Assembly (NCBI RefSeq): GCF_037392515.1
Contig: NC_090281.1
Coordinates: forward strand, 50,844,145 to 50,908,144
Reading direction: 5' to 3'
Source of the DNA: Haliotis asinina
Taxonomy: Eukaryota; Mollusca; Gastropoda; Lepetellida; Haliotidae
DNA length: 64,000 nt
In this document: in pieces, positions 33,726 to 46,300 of the stretch
Position numbering within the stretch: position 1 is the stretch's first letter
How the letters are laid out: every line of letters starts with the position of its first letter
Program-made: the position numbers and the translations under genes
Notes under the pieces: model-generated
Database searches by the model: none
What the model was told of the DNA's origin: nothing
What the model saw: the letters and a program-made list of their open reading frames with translations, nothing else

Positions 33726-34728
33726 TTTTACAGATTGAGATAGAAATGCAGCAGAGAGGGTTTGGGTGATCCTGGCACAGTCAGGCTGGTCAAGCTCATC
33801 ATCAGCTCAGGGCCCTCACCCTCTCTACACGCAGCCCAGACAGCGAATGGGACTTCTCCCAGGAAACACTGCCTAGTCGAACCCACCAAGAACTTTCCGG
33901 AGAATATGGAGGCTCCCCAACACTGCAGCCTTCTGCATTACCCAGATTGTCAGAAGGGCTGTGCTCCCGGTGGAGAACCCGGGCACTCTCCTCATCTGTG
34001 CTAACAGATCAGGAGGTACCAAACCAAGGGCACCGAGAACAATGGGGAGCCTGACGACAGTGTACTTGGGATGCAAGCGAGACATTTCAAAGGCGAGGTC
34101 CGCATATTTATCATGCTTTTCCTGAATCTTGCCAATCACATTGCTGTCAAAAGGGACAGAAAGTTCTATGATATAAATAATTTCATTGGCTTTATCAAAA
34201 AGGACAAGATCAGGTTTGTTGGCTGGAATTCGTCTCAGGCTGTATATTGGCCTATTCCAGAGAAGTTTGTAGCTGTCATTTTCCAGGACGCCCTGGACAT
34301 GTTCAGGGTCGTACCATGGATGGACCTTGGAGTCAAAGCCACAGGCATGGCGGAGACGATAATAAAAGCAGCGAGCCATGCCATCATGTCTTTTAAGATA
34401 TGCTGTTTGTGCCAAGGAAGGGCATCCACTGACAAGGTGTTGGACAGTCTCTGTAAATTGATTGCAAAGACGACATTTCATATTGATATTTTCTTTAAGA
34501 ATCACATTCTGGCAATTGCGAGTGGGAAGTGACTGGTCCTCAGCAGCAAAAAGGAAGCCCTCAGTTTCACATTTGAGACCAGCCGACTTCATCCAGGCGA
34601 AGGAGTCGGTTGGATTGCTGTTCTGTTCCACACACTGTACATACACACGATGCAATGGCTTCTCAGACAGCTTCTCCACAAAGGACCGACTCTGGGCAGA
34701 CTTGGTGAAAGACTTCACCTGGTTTACT
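33726..34728 (-). mobile_element. R4/Dong-like LINE, copy C: 5'-truncated, endonuclease half only
   Basis: Minus strand. A 281-codon open frame (34718-33873) begins in the linker (VKSFTKSAQSRSFVEK) and ends KVLGGFD, containing the zinc finger and the PD..D/E-type endonuclease intact by eye. Its 3' end (CTGTAAAAAATAATATATTAATG) abuts the truncated edge of copy B; its 5' edge meets an ATT repeat at 34726-34770. Confidence 0.88.
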
Positions 34729-34770
34729 ATATTATTATCATTACTATTATTATTATTATTTATTTGTTTG
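34726..34770. repeat. ATT/TAA microsatellite at right edge of the LINE array
   Basis: TATATTATTATCATTACTATTATTATTATTATTTATTTG, read as TAA repeats on the strand of the LINEs. Probably the original target. Confidence 0.85.
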
Positions 34771-36549
34771 TATTTAAATACATATCTCCAATTCCTTACA
34801 TACTCAATGTCGGGTCAGGTCCCATCTCCAGGCCGCTCCATGTCATGTAAGATCTGATCAGGTCAGACCTCTCCTATTTACATCTGAACCTCAGTGCCTC
34901 ACTGCTAATACAGATCGCAATACTGCGTACATGACCCATCCGCTTGTAATACAGTATTATCCATACGGATTGAAGGTTCAGTACTGAAACCTTCATAACT
35001 TCAACAAGTTCCAATATACTCGATTTAAGAAAGCTGCTCGCCGTGTTGTGCGAAGACCTCGAATGACTCAAGTCATGCTCAATCTCACCTCGTCACCTTC
35101 GTCACGTGGTCCAAGCACAAATCTCACGTGCAAAACACCTTCGCAGCAGTAGGCAAGCTCTACCGTATTTAACCCAAAATAAATTCATTTATGTTCTAAT
35201 TCTCTTCGATCAAACGAACATAAAATATTTATTTATGTACAACAAAATACTTCGCATAGGTAATGCCTACCGCAGGTCGAAAATAAAAGACAGGGCAAAC
35301 AAGTGACAACCATTTATTACAGTCCAAGAAATTATAACCTAACACAGAAGTCACGCACAATAACTCTTTTATGTCATCTTTAACATATCCATCTTTTGCA
35401 GCGTCGGAAACCCTGCGGCCATGTCTCTTAAACAAACGATCAGGTACACCTGCATTCGCAGCAGCTGTTGCTCCTCCAGCACGAAAAGTGTGCAAACCAA
35501 AACTGTTCACATCTATTCCTATTTCATGACATTTTTCACTGAAGATTTCTCTTGTTCTCGTGTAAGAGATTCGCTTATTACCTCTGAGAACATATTTCCT
35601 TTGCTTTTTACAATAACTCACTTGTCTGAAAATAAACACATGCGAATATTTGCTAATGAAACATAACGGTGAAGCATTTTGACTGGGAAATTTGACTTGG
35701 AACCAGATGCTGCAATACAATAAATCTACCATCTCTGTACACATCCGTCGTACTCTTTTCTATGAAGATACGAACATATCCTTCATGAAAAGAAATATCA
35801 GACCGATAATAGAGGAAAATTCAGAAAATCTGAAAAAGCCGTCATATGAAATAATGGACATAGTAAGAAACCTTAAATCTACAAGCGAACAATCCTCTCT
35901 GCCAAATCTAACAACTAACGTTTCCAAAATAGCAACATCTATAGGCTCTTTCTTCTTGAGAGGGTCACTGTAACATCTCCTTGCTGCTACTGTAATATTT
36001 TCAATCAGATCACGATGACATGGATCTGGTAAACCCGCTACTCTGTGTGCCCATCTTATACTGTAAACTGCATTCATAATAATAGGAGACCTTTTACCCC
36101 ACTGAATCAATGACGTAAGGTACAAACCTACATGAAAAGAGTTTGCAGGCAAAACAGTTATTTCTTTAAACCTTGAGGCCCATTTTTTCCAACATGTAAA
36201 AGCTCTTCTGTATTTTACCACTGTAGCATCTGCTTTAGATTTTAAAACTATTCCAGGCATTTTTGTAGATGAGTCAACTAAATCCTGGTGCCCCAGATCA
36301 TCCTTGTCTCGCCATATACCAACGGAAAATATACCTGAAAAGATATATAATCAGTTGTCAAACCTGAGAGCAACCATGAACCCAGTGAAACTATTGAATA
36401 TAGTCTGCTTGCTCCCTCCTGAAACAGCGTTGCTGCCACTTAACTGAATCATGTCTGTGATGAATTTTCTGGTTTGCCCTTCCAGGAACAACAACGGCCA
36501 GTATGGACCGGAAGGCCATATTGGCACCACCAATGTAGTAGAAGCATTA

Positions 36550-37846
36550 TAGTATTCCCAGAAATTATTGAGAATCATGTTGCATCATGTAACTCATTAC
36601 GTTTATTAACTTCTGGCGTTTTACTTACATAAACATGTTAAAACATCATCCTTTTACAGTCTCAGTCTTGTTTTAGTACTTTGTTAGACCTCCTCGCTCA
36701 GCAATGCATGCCGGAATACGCCTAGGCACACTACCCATCAAAGTTTGTAGGTAATCGTGTGACAGGGTATCCCAATATTGGAACACCTCGGCCTTCATAT
36801 CTTCAATATTTCTCAGTCCCTTTTGGTTTATTCTGTCCTTCATGACTCCCCACACATTCTCAATTGGGTTTAGGTCTGGGCTGTAACTGGGCCAGTCTAA
36901 AACTTGAACATTTTCGCCCGACAACCACTGTTTTGTGTAGCGCGCAGTGTGTTTTGGGTCATTATCATGCTGGAAAATCCAATCATCTTCATACAATGTT
37001 TGTGCTGTCGGAAGAAGGTGACCATTTAGAATGTCAACGTATCTTTCTTTTGTCAAGTTTCCCGTGAAAACACACAATGGCGTCACTCCGCGAGCCGATA
37101 TGCCACCCCACATGTGAAACTTCGGGCTATGTTTTGGTCGCTGGTAGATAGGTTTGACAGTATCTTTGGTCCAAATTTTCACACAATTAGGGAAAAGCCA
37201 AACAGAACTTTCATCCGAAAAGAAAACATTATCCCAGTCTTGATTTTCATGAGCCCGACACCAGTTTAAACGTTTTTCCTTTTGTGCATCTTTCATCAAC
37301 GGCGAGGGAATTCCACGTTTTTTCACCCAATTAAGTCTCTGTAATTCCTGCCTAACTGTTTCATTGCATACCTGAGGACTTACTCTGCTAATCATTTCAT
37401 TTCTGATGTTCTCAACACTTTTCAGTTTGCCCCTACTCACAATCTGCTCAAATCTTCGGCGATCCACAACACTGAATTTCCTAGGCCGACCTGCCCCTGC
37501 TTTGTGCTCTATCCCGGTTCCTGTTTGAATATTCTTCAAAGTTCTGTATACTGTAGACAGAGGAATACCATGTCTACAAGCTAACACTTTAGCATCAGCC
37601 TCACCCCTTTCAAAATCATCTAGAATGAGCTTTCTTTTCTCTCTTGCTGTAAATTCTGCCATGTCAACACAGGAAGCCGTCTGCTCAGACAAGGGAGATA
37701 GCTCTTGACGTAATGAGCTGCCTTCTAAGCCTTCAAGAGTTGTCTCTCTTATTTAGTATGCTTAGTGCATAGTGAAAGCCCTTTTTCCAATCTTAGCATC
37801 ATTAGAAAAAAAACAAAGATTTTCTCAATAATTTCTGGGAACAATG
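36550..37846 (-). mobile_element. Tc1/mariner (DD34E) transposon, 1.3 kb, looks whole
   Basis: Terminal inverted repeats TTCCCAGAAATTATTGAGAA at 36555-36574 and inverted at 37822-37841, extending to the ends with minor differences. A TA lies at each side (36548-36549 and 37847-37848), the Tc1/mariner target. Inserted within the RNase H region of the DIRS-like fossil, so younger than it. A dead relative lies at 12901-13870. Confidence 0.9.
36673..37692 (-). CDS. Tc1-family DDE transposase, 339 aa, unbroken
   Basis: Cuts and pastes the surrounding element at TA sites. N-terminal paired-type helix-turn-helix region at about 11-120, including HGIPLSTVYRTL (41-52) and an AT-hook-like GAGRPRK (66-72). 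Catalytic core: Asp160 in FFSDES, Asp243 in QHDNDPKHT and Glu278 in NPIENVW; 34 residues separate the last two, the DD34E signature of Tc1. The MWGGIS block (194-199) is present. Length is that of the family (about 340). The true start may be Met11 (MAEFTAREK), since the fossil relative begins MADLTAKEN at the same place. No stop or frame change; all catalytic residues are in place, so the enzyme could be functional. Confidence 0.92.
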   Translation of the reverse strand: MSEQTASCVDMAEFTAREKRKLILDDFERGEADAKVLACRHGIPLSTVYRTLKNIQTGTGIEHKAGAGRPRKFSVVDRRRFEQIVSRGKLKSVENIRNEMISRVSPQVCNETVRQELQRLNWVKKRGIPSPLMKDAQKEKRLNWCRAHENQDWDNVFFSDESSVWLFPNCVKIWTKDTVKPIYQRPKHSPKFHMWGGISARGVTPLCVFTGNLTKERYVDILNGHLLPTAQTLYEDDWIFQHDNDPKHTARYTKQWLSGENVQVLDWPSYSPDLNPIENVWGVMKDRINQKGLRNIEDMKAEVFQYWDTLSHDYLQTLMGSVPRRIPACIAERGGLTKY

Positions 37847-39540
37847 TACATGCTAAAATGAAATGTACAGTTTTACACCCCAAATACACAGGGGAACTGC
37901 GCAGTTGTTCTCCCCATACCACTGCTGAGTAAATGCATCAACTGCCTCTGTGTCTGGTACCTATGACCTGGAATTAAACCTTTTTAACTTGGTGTTCAAA
38001 TGGTTTGCAAAACGATCTACAGAATGTGGCCCCCATCTTCCATCTAAAAATTTGAAAATTTCATCTGTAACTCTCCAGTCATCCGAATCTTCAAATCTAC
38101 TCAGAGCATCGGCCTTTTCATTTTCTGATCTGGGAATTCAACTGAACTTTAACCTTATGTTGTACTGATTGGCTATCACAAAGATGGAGGTGGCAACGTG
38201 TTGTAGATGTTGTTTAGAACTACCACATGAAGCTACATGACAACATGGTTTGCTGTCTGTGAACCACTTTACAGTTTTACCCATTAGAACCCTGGTAAAC
38301 GCAATGAGAACTAATTCTATGGCCTTCAGTTCCACGTGGAACTTCAAAGTTTCTCTTGATAGTCCCAGACATATTGAAACACATGATCAGAATCCGCAAC
38401 ATAACCTCCACAACCTACGTCACTTGCATCTGAAAACACCGACAGCATAGGTTTCATAACCGTAGACAACGCTCTTGGTTTTAGACTACGCAGGTTGTCT
38501 CTCCAAAACAGCAATTCATACACACCATGAGAATTATTTAACCTAAGAAATCTATCCCAGGAAGAAGCCTTTTGGACCTCGGAATACATATGCCTTGTGA
38601 AAAGTCTACATACATCACCCAGAACGTGAGTAAGAGCTATGACCTTACCTGCTAAAGCAGCTAAACACCTTGCTGTGAAAATGGGCAAAACAGATGTGAA
38701 TGCTGAAAAACTAGACACTATATCTTCTGCTTTCTTGACAGGAATAGAAAGAACACTAGAATCCAAATTCCATGTGAATGGAACAGGATGACATACTGAC
38801 TTCTCATTATTAACAACAAAACCTGATTGTTCTAGAGTGTCTCGAACAATGTCCGAATGACTAGAGCACAAATCCTTGGATCTAGCATAACCAAAGCCAT
38901 CGTCAAGATACACAACAATATGAATAGATTGATTTCGCCAATATGTAACTAGTGGACGAATACACTACGTAAAGATGTAAGGTGCAGATGTTAACCCAAA
39001 CGGCAAAACTGTGAAACAATAGTACCTAATAATGCCACTAGCATTCCAAGCAAAACCCAAGTACTGTTGTTGACTAGAGTGTATATCAATGTGATGATAA
39101 CCAGATTTTAAATCAAACTTAAACATGAAACCTGTATCTTGCACAAAATCAAAGGCTGTTTTATAGCCCTCAAAAACAATCTTTCTTTTATAAACAAACT
39201 GACTGACAAACCTAAGGTCAAGGATAAGCCTCTTCTTGCTCGAACGCTGTATGGCTACTGAAAGAGGATTAACAACTAAAGGAGGATTATCAAGCTCGAC
39301 AATACAGGAGTTTCTTAAAAGTTCTTGAATAGCCTGTACAACAAAAGTACCGTTCCTCAAAGCGGATTGGTTATTTTTAGAAAAAAATGGCGGAGGACGG
39401 TCAGTGAAAGGAATGACATAACCATCTGTTATAGTATCCATCACAAACTGAGGAGCTCCAATTTTAACCCAAAAGGAAACATGTTTCCTTAAACTAACTT
39501 TCACAACACAGGAGCTGGACCTCGTTTAAACGTGACATTA

Positions 39541-40054
39541 TTGAAGAGAGTGGAGAAAGATCATAAATTCATTGTCATGATTATACCTGTACTTGAAGAG
39601 GTTTAGTTGTTGTCACTTATCATCGCCATTTTGTCGTTGGAAATAAACATATTTTTCGTAATTATTACCGCGTGATTTTTAACTGCAATTGACTGTCACT
39701 CGCAGTTTTCGGAGTAGGTCGCAGAATATAGTTGGCTTACAATATCACATAAGAATATTTTATCAGTTCATAATATGTTTATGCTCCTGGTGGTAAAACT
39801 TAGAGATTAGAGAATTGTGGCTAGATATTTTACAGTTAAATATTATTTTTAAAGGGTAAAAATCACATCGACTGGAACATTTGTTTAAATAAAGTTTAAA
39901 TGTGCATCCAGATTATTGTTTAGCCAGTTTTCAAGAATTTGGCAAATAAGAGTAACCTTGTTTCATACATAAAAAGGTGTGTTATGGTCTTTAAAGAACC
40001 AAAACAATAGCTGCACAAGTCGTTATGAATGTAAGTAAAATATATTTGACTTCC
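39541..40054. other. Spacer upstream of channel gene 2, nothing recognised
   Basis: AT-rich, no motif seen. It may contain the promoter or first non-coding exon of gene 2, but no signal could be picked out. Confidence 0.3.
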
Positions 40055-40262
40055 GGGTTTTTTTTGTTTGGTTGGTTGGTTGGTTGGATTTGTTTGTTTA
40101 TTTGTTTCATTTGGGGTTTTTTGGTTTTTTTGTTTGTTTGTTGTTGTTTTTTGTTTGTTTGTTTTTTGTTTGGTTTTGGGTTTTTTTCTTGGGGGGGGGG
40201 GGTTGTTCTTGTTGTCTTTTGTTTGTTGGGTTTTTTTTGTGTTTGGGGGGCTTTTTTGTCTA
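40055..40262. repeat. T/G low-complexity tract with a 12-base G run
   Basis: TTGGTTGGTTGG and TTTG repeats with no C over long stretches, and a run of 12 G at 40191-40202. Ends about 85 bases before the first exon of gene 2. Overlapping open frames rich in Phe/Cys/Trp are artefacts. Confidence 0.9.
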
Positions 40263-40368
40263 GTCAAAACGTCTAAAATGTATGGATGCAAAGGATTGGG
40301 GGAGGGCTGGACCCCTCATGACTATTTCTTTAATTCATTGTTCAGATGAAACTTCATCCACAGAATCA

Positions 40369-43300
40369 ATGACTGGTGAGAAAACAGAGGCTGTGACGTT
40401 TGACGCGGGCCGGCGTTCGCCAACGTATAGACTGAATGATCTTTGGACTGAATTCAGAGATTCTACAGGCCTTCATTCTGTTGACAAAATTAAACCTCCT
40501 TCAGTCAGCCCTTTTAGCATCCGAGGGTAGGTATGGATGTACTAAACGCATGTGTGTTTGCTATTTAACACCAAATTTATGTACACACGGCTTGCAAATT
40601 ACCAAGTGTGTGCGAGTAAAGCAAGTAGTATTGTAACAAGTCAGCCAAGCCGCAAGAACACTTCCCAAGTAATCAAGTTCATCAGATGCATTTAAGCACT
40701 TCCTAGGGAGCTACTTTAACTCTTTGCAACATGATATTATGCTTGTTTCATGAAATATTGAACACAAAATAAATACCCGAAGTATCGATTTCATGCTATC
40801 TTCGCCTCTGAAAATATTAACCGTATCGCAGACGACTTTACAGGTACAATTCTTGACGTATGCGATAGTTATATTCCAAATAAAGTCGTTACGATAAGGC
40901 CCCGGGATGCCCCCTGGATGAGTAGTGAGGTACGTAAATTGATTCGTAGACGCATTCGCCATCATAAAAAGGCGTAACTCATCATCTGACTGGGCACTTT
41001 TTAGATCTAGTAGAAATAAAGTTATATCCGCGGTAAGAAATGCAAAGAGGAAGTACACGAATAAAATTGATGAAAAGATAAACAATGAACACGGTACAAA
41101 AACATGGTGGCGTCTAGTTAAGAATTATGTAAAAAGTAAACATATCACCAATATTAACACTTTTCCTTCGATAATCCATAACGACAAACTATACGATGAC
41201 AGTACTGAAACAGCAAACATTATGAATGATTTCTTTGCAGATCAGGCAAGAGTAGATGCTTCAAATATTCGGGATATTCCCGAAATTCACTCAGAGGTAG
41301 ATAATCCATTATGTGACCTAACAAATAGTTCGCAAGAAATCTACGATATTCTCTTCTCTGTTGACACCACTAAAGCAACAGGCCCAGATGGTATTGGCAA
41401 CAAATTCCTGAAAATGAATGCAAGGGAATTAGCAGTTCCCTTATCTGAAGTTTTTAATATATTATCATTAAAGAACAAAGTGTTTCCCGATATTTGGAAG
41501 GAGGCATTAGTTGTTCCTATTCACAAAAAGGCAGTATAAATAAATGCTGTAACTATCGACCAGTGGCACTAACAAGCTGTGTAGCAAAGACTTTTGAACG
41601 ATGCATTTTCAAACACGTATTTAATCATTTTAGGGATAATGATATACTTACAAACTTACAATCCGGTTTCGTGCCAGGTGATTCAACAGTAAATCAACTA
41701 ACGTACCTGTATGACTTTATAGCGAGTGCAGTCGACAGTGGTAAGGAAATTAGGGCTGTATTTTGTGACGTGAGTAAGGCTTTTGACAAGGTCTGGCATA
41801 AAGGTATTATACACAAGCTAAGACGTTATGGTATCGGGGGTAATTTGTTGAAATGGTTTGAGAGTTATCTAGACAACAGAGTTCAAAGAGTTGTTATAAA
41901 TGGTTATACGTCTGACCAAAGATCACTCTTAGCCGGCGTTTCACAAGGCTCTGTCCTAGGACCCCTACTGTTTATAGTTTATGTCAACGACATTGTTGAA
42001 GGAATTAACAGCAATATCCGTCTCTTCGCAGATGACACATCACTGTATGCTTTAATAGACGATCCTGCCGAAACTGCTCTGTGTCTTAATAATGATCTTC
42101 GTAAAATTTCTGATTGGGCCGACAAATGGCAAGTTACATTTAATCCCAATAAAACAGATTCTATACAATTCTCTCGTAAAGTGCGGCCAAGCCCAAAACT
42201 AAATTTAACAATGAAGGGTTATAGCATTAATGGTGTTAATAGCCATAAACATTTGGGACTTACTTTACAACATGACTGCTCCTGGACAGACCATGTTAAC
42301 TGCATCGCTAAAAAGGTCGCACCCATGGTAAACTGTCTAAGAGGTTTTAAATATCGTCTCTCACGGAAAACTTTGCAAACAATGTACATACAATTTATTT
42401 TACCTATTTTCGACTACTGTTGTCACATCTGGGACAACTGTACCAAACAGCAAGCATTAACACTTGAAAATCTTAACCTTGATGCACTCAGAACTATTTG
42501 CGGTGCTGTTCGCGGTACGAGTCATATGAAAATTTATGATGAGACAAATTTCCAACCACTATGTACTCGTAGACACATCCAAAAACTAACATTTTTCTAT
42601 AAGATGGTTAATAATTTCACTCCAAAATATTTGAGCAATCTCGTCCCTCCTAAGGTATCTGACACAGCAAACTACAGTTTTCGAGATCGTTTGAAGCTCC
42701 AAACTATCGATAGCAAAAGTGCAATTTATGCCAGATACTGTAAGACTGTGGAATTCTTTGTCTACTGATCATAGAGAATCGGCTACTCTGGGTAGTTTTA
42801 AGAAAAAAATTAGTGTGTCATATAATAATCAAACCTACTTTAATTTAAACTCAGGATCAAGATTCTGTCAGATTATTCATTCGGGGCTCAGGCTCGGTTG
42901 CAGTGATTTAAACGCACACAAATATGAACGATTTTTATCTTCAAATCCGTCTTGTTCTTGTGGCTACTCTTACGAAGATCCAATTCACTATTTTTTTCGT
43001 GCATAAATTACTCTGACATAAGACACAAAATGCACTTCTATACCAAAGGATATGATATCAAATCAATACTATACGGCCACCCTAGTGGATCTACTAACGA
43101 TAATCACGAACTATTAGAATCTATCCATTCTTTCATTGTACTCTCAGGAAGATTTGTGTTGTAATAGTAAAGTGAAACTGCACTTCCGACATTAATGATC
43201 TTCATGTTATAACTGGCTATGTTATCACGTTTTGATTATTACATTCACAGAAAGCTATTGTTTATTGTTTGATATTTGCATGCTTTTCTCCTTACGACTG

Positions 43301-46300
43301 CTTTATATAAGTTACTTGTATCCTGGAGCGGTATTAACATAAGCAATATATTGCTTGTTTACCAATCCAAATCCCCTTCTGGAAATAAACCAAGTATCGA
43401 TTTCAGAGGCAAAGCTTTTGCTGTTCTTGAATTGAAAACCAAAGACAAATTATAGAAATATTGTGTAAAGTCGCTTGCATTCTTTAAGAAGAATCGAAGG
43501 TTACCCAAGATTTCTTTCGAAAGGAGCAATCAAACCCGTGTCACGTTTACGTGGTCTCCTACAGGGTGGTAGGGAATATATTAAATGAGATTTAGATATT
43601 TAAAAATTACAGGTCACCGTTTTCTGGTAAGACTTTGCACGATTAACTGCTAACTTCGTTGGTTTATTATCTCCTAATTGACTTACGCTATACTGCCCCT
43701 TCGCATATGCAGGTGTTGACTGTTAGGCGTGTCTGATAAAATGGCAATACTCATTTCAGTCATCTTACTTTGTTAGGTCGATTTGGATGATAGCATTGTG
43801 TTCAACGACGGCCTTCCTCGTGTATAACCTTGTCGATCAGATTGGAAACTACTACAGCTACCCTACTATCACCAAGTTCACACCCAAAATGATGTCCGTC
43901 ATCGACTTCCCTGCCGTCACCATCTGCAACAGATGCACCCTAAACAAAACTCGCCTTGATGTTTATCCAGAAATGGAGAACTACCTCTTCAACAGACATA
44001 ACGGATCGGTGCATGCAAGATCATTCCCTGTTTCAGATGTGTTTCAGGATCAATTGTCTGTAGAGTGGTGGAACAATATGTCCATGGAAGGATCCAAAAT
44101 GTTGTTTTCATGTGCCTTTGGTGGTGTAGAGTTTGACTGCATGACCAGGTTCCGACCTATTTTCACGTCTGAGGGATTGTGTCATACCTTCAACTTCAAT
44201 GACAGCGAAATTGCCCGAGTGAAGAAGGCAGGTGACTCCAAGAACCTTGTGGTCTTAATGAACATCTATCAGGACCAATACACATTTGTAGCGAACATGG
44301 CAGCGGGGATTAAGGTAACACGTTATCTACGTAACGGAGTTCTGATATCTAAATAAATTAAAATGTTACGTCCCTAAAGTGTCTTGAAGACCTTCGATTG
44401 TGAAATGTTGAAACCAACTGATTATTTTGCTGATGTCATGCTTGACAGTCCTCTTAAAGTCAGAATTGAGCTATTAAATCTACTTATCTGAAAGAATTTA
44501 CAGCCAGGATTTATTTCAGGTAATTAGTGATTAAATTAGTTTCTGATGTATTAGCCGTGACCTTCATTTAGAGTGGACGCTTAATGTGGACAACAAGAGC
44601 CCTATCTTACTAATATTATTGCCTTAAAAGGCGACTATGCTTGTCGTACGAGGCGACTAACTGGATCGGGTGGTCAAGCTTGCTGACTTGGTTGACACAT
44701 GTCATCAGTTCCCAATTGTTCATGCTGTTGATCATTGGATTGTCTTGTCCACTGGAATATTGCTGAGTGCGGCGTAAAACTAAACTCACTCACTCACTCT
44801 TGCTGACATTATCTGGATCAACTGATCCAAGGAATATCAAATTGCAAAGCTTAACGCAAAAAAGGATCGATAATCTGTACTTTATTCACAGGAGCAAACA
44901 TGCAAACAAACGAACTTTTTTGTGCTGCTGATAACGTACTTGTCAAGGTAACTTTCCAGAACCTCTGACTATAGATCGGTTCCTTACGCTTGTCGTGAGG
45001 GATAGTTTTATCCAACTTTGAAAACCTGTTTTGAAAGAATGGTTTGTGGTCCGTTTCGGAGATTGTAAAAATATAAGCAAATGCTTTGTGTTTTCGAGAA
45101 TCCACATGGCATTAACTATACTTGTCATAAAATTATACTTTCTGTGAATGTCGAGAAAATCCTTTCATGATAGAATACTCCTCCCTGAAACTTAAACAAC
45201 ACATTTTAGTCTCATTATCTTTCCATTCGTTGAAACTGCAAATCGTGGAATGATGCGGTAGAAAGTGAAACATATGTACCCACGATGAACAAAATGAAAA
45301 GAAATGGTATTGAGCAATAATAGACTTGCTAATCATCAAATGCACGAACCCATGAAACAGTCATGCAACATGTTAACACTGAAGTTCAAGTGTTTGACAG
45401 CGAAGCAGTGTTCAGTAGCGCGTATGACCATCATGAGCGCGACTGCAAGCTGCTACATGTTTTTGCGTTGACTAAATGAACCTTTAAAGCTGCCGTTGTG
45501 AAATGTCCTGCCATTCTCTCTGTAATGCGTGTTCATGTTCACCCAGAGTATGGGGTGAACATGGAGACAGAAAGCACGACTTCCAATAATGTCCCACGCG
45601 TGTTCAGTGGGATTAAGATCTATTGACCTTGCAGACCTGTCCATATGCGTTAGGTTTTTGATCTAAACAACATTATTAACAACTCTTTCTCGAGCATTAT
45701 CATCCAACGGGCATGACCATCCATATAAATGAAGGTAGGACCAGGTAGGATATAACCGATCAGATTGCATGCGTGAAATGTGGAGCACATTCATGCCACA
45801 CATTTTGCATGTTGTTTTTCATGATGGTTGTGTTCGGGGATGTTATCAGATACATCAGTTTGACAGTCATTAAAGTTTAGGTATTCTTTGACCATTCACC
45901 TTTCAGTAACATGCCAGCAACAATCGCTATCGAGAATGATAAATATATTTAAGTGAAAATACTTGTTGCTTAATTTTTTGTGAGGAGTATATTAAGACTT
46001 CAGACAGGAATTCGGTGGTCCTAGCAATATTGCTCTCTTTGTACGGATTTTATATGCAGCTTCGGAATTTAGTAATATGAGACCATCAACGAACCCCCGC
46101 CAGACCCGTTCCAAGATATTCCGTGTTTTCCTGCATCACCAACCACGAGTAAACAAAAGAAATCGATGTTAGTCTGATCAATGGAACCTACTCTTTGTAC
46201 TTACTTGACGTGATTGGCAACAAGCTAGTCGTGCTGTCTTGTGCTCACTGACGTCTATTAGGTCGTTGTGCTCCAGACCTTGACCATTTTAGACGATTTT

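Larger units (their letters stand above)
35180..39540 (-). mobile_element. DIRS-like (tyrosine-recombinase) retroelement, fossil, interrupted by a Tc1 element
   Basis: Minus strand. Parts in order from the right: reverse transcriptase (about 38.3-39.5 kb, with catalytic Tyr-Leu-Asp-Asp), RNase H and following domain (either side of the Tc1 insertion), and tyrosine recombinase (about 35.3-36.3 kb, with the LHTFRAGGATAAANAG active-site region). The left end has an 87-base sequence found again at 29614-29700. No gag-like part was recognised. The element is broken in several places and cannot be active. The two copies of its end differ by about 5 percent, suggesting a moderately recent origin. 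Confidence 0.8.

Noticed and set aside
40025-40349. Overlapping plus-strand open frames rich in Phe, Trp, Cys and Val
   Set aside because: Low-complexity T/G tract in which three frames are open at once; no protein feature.
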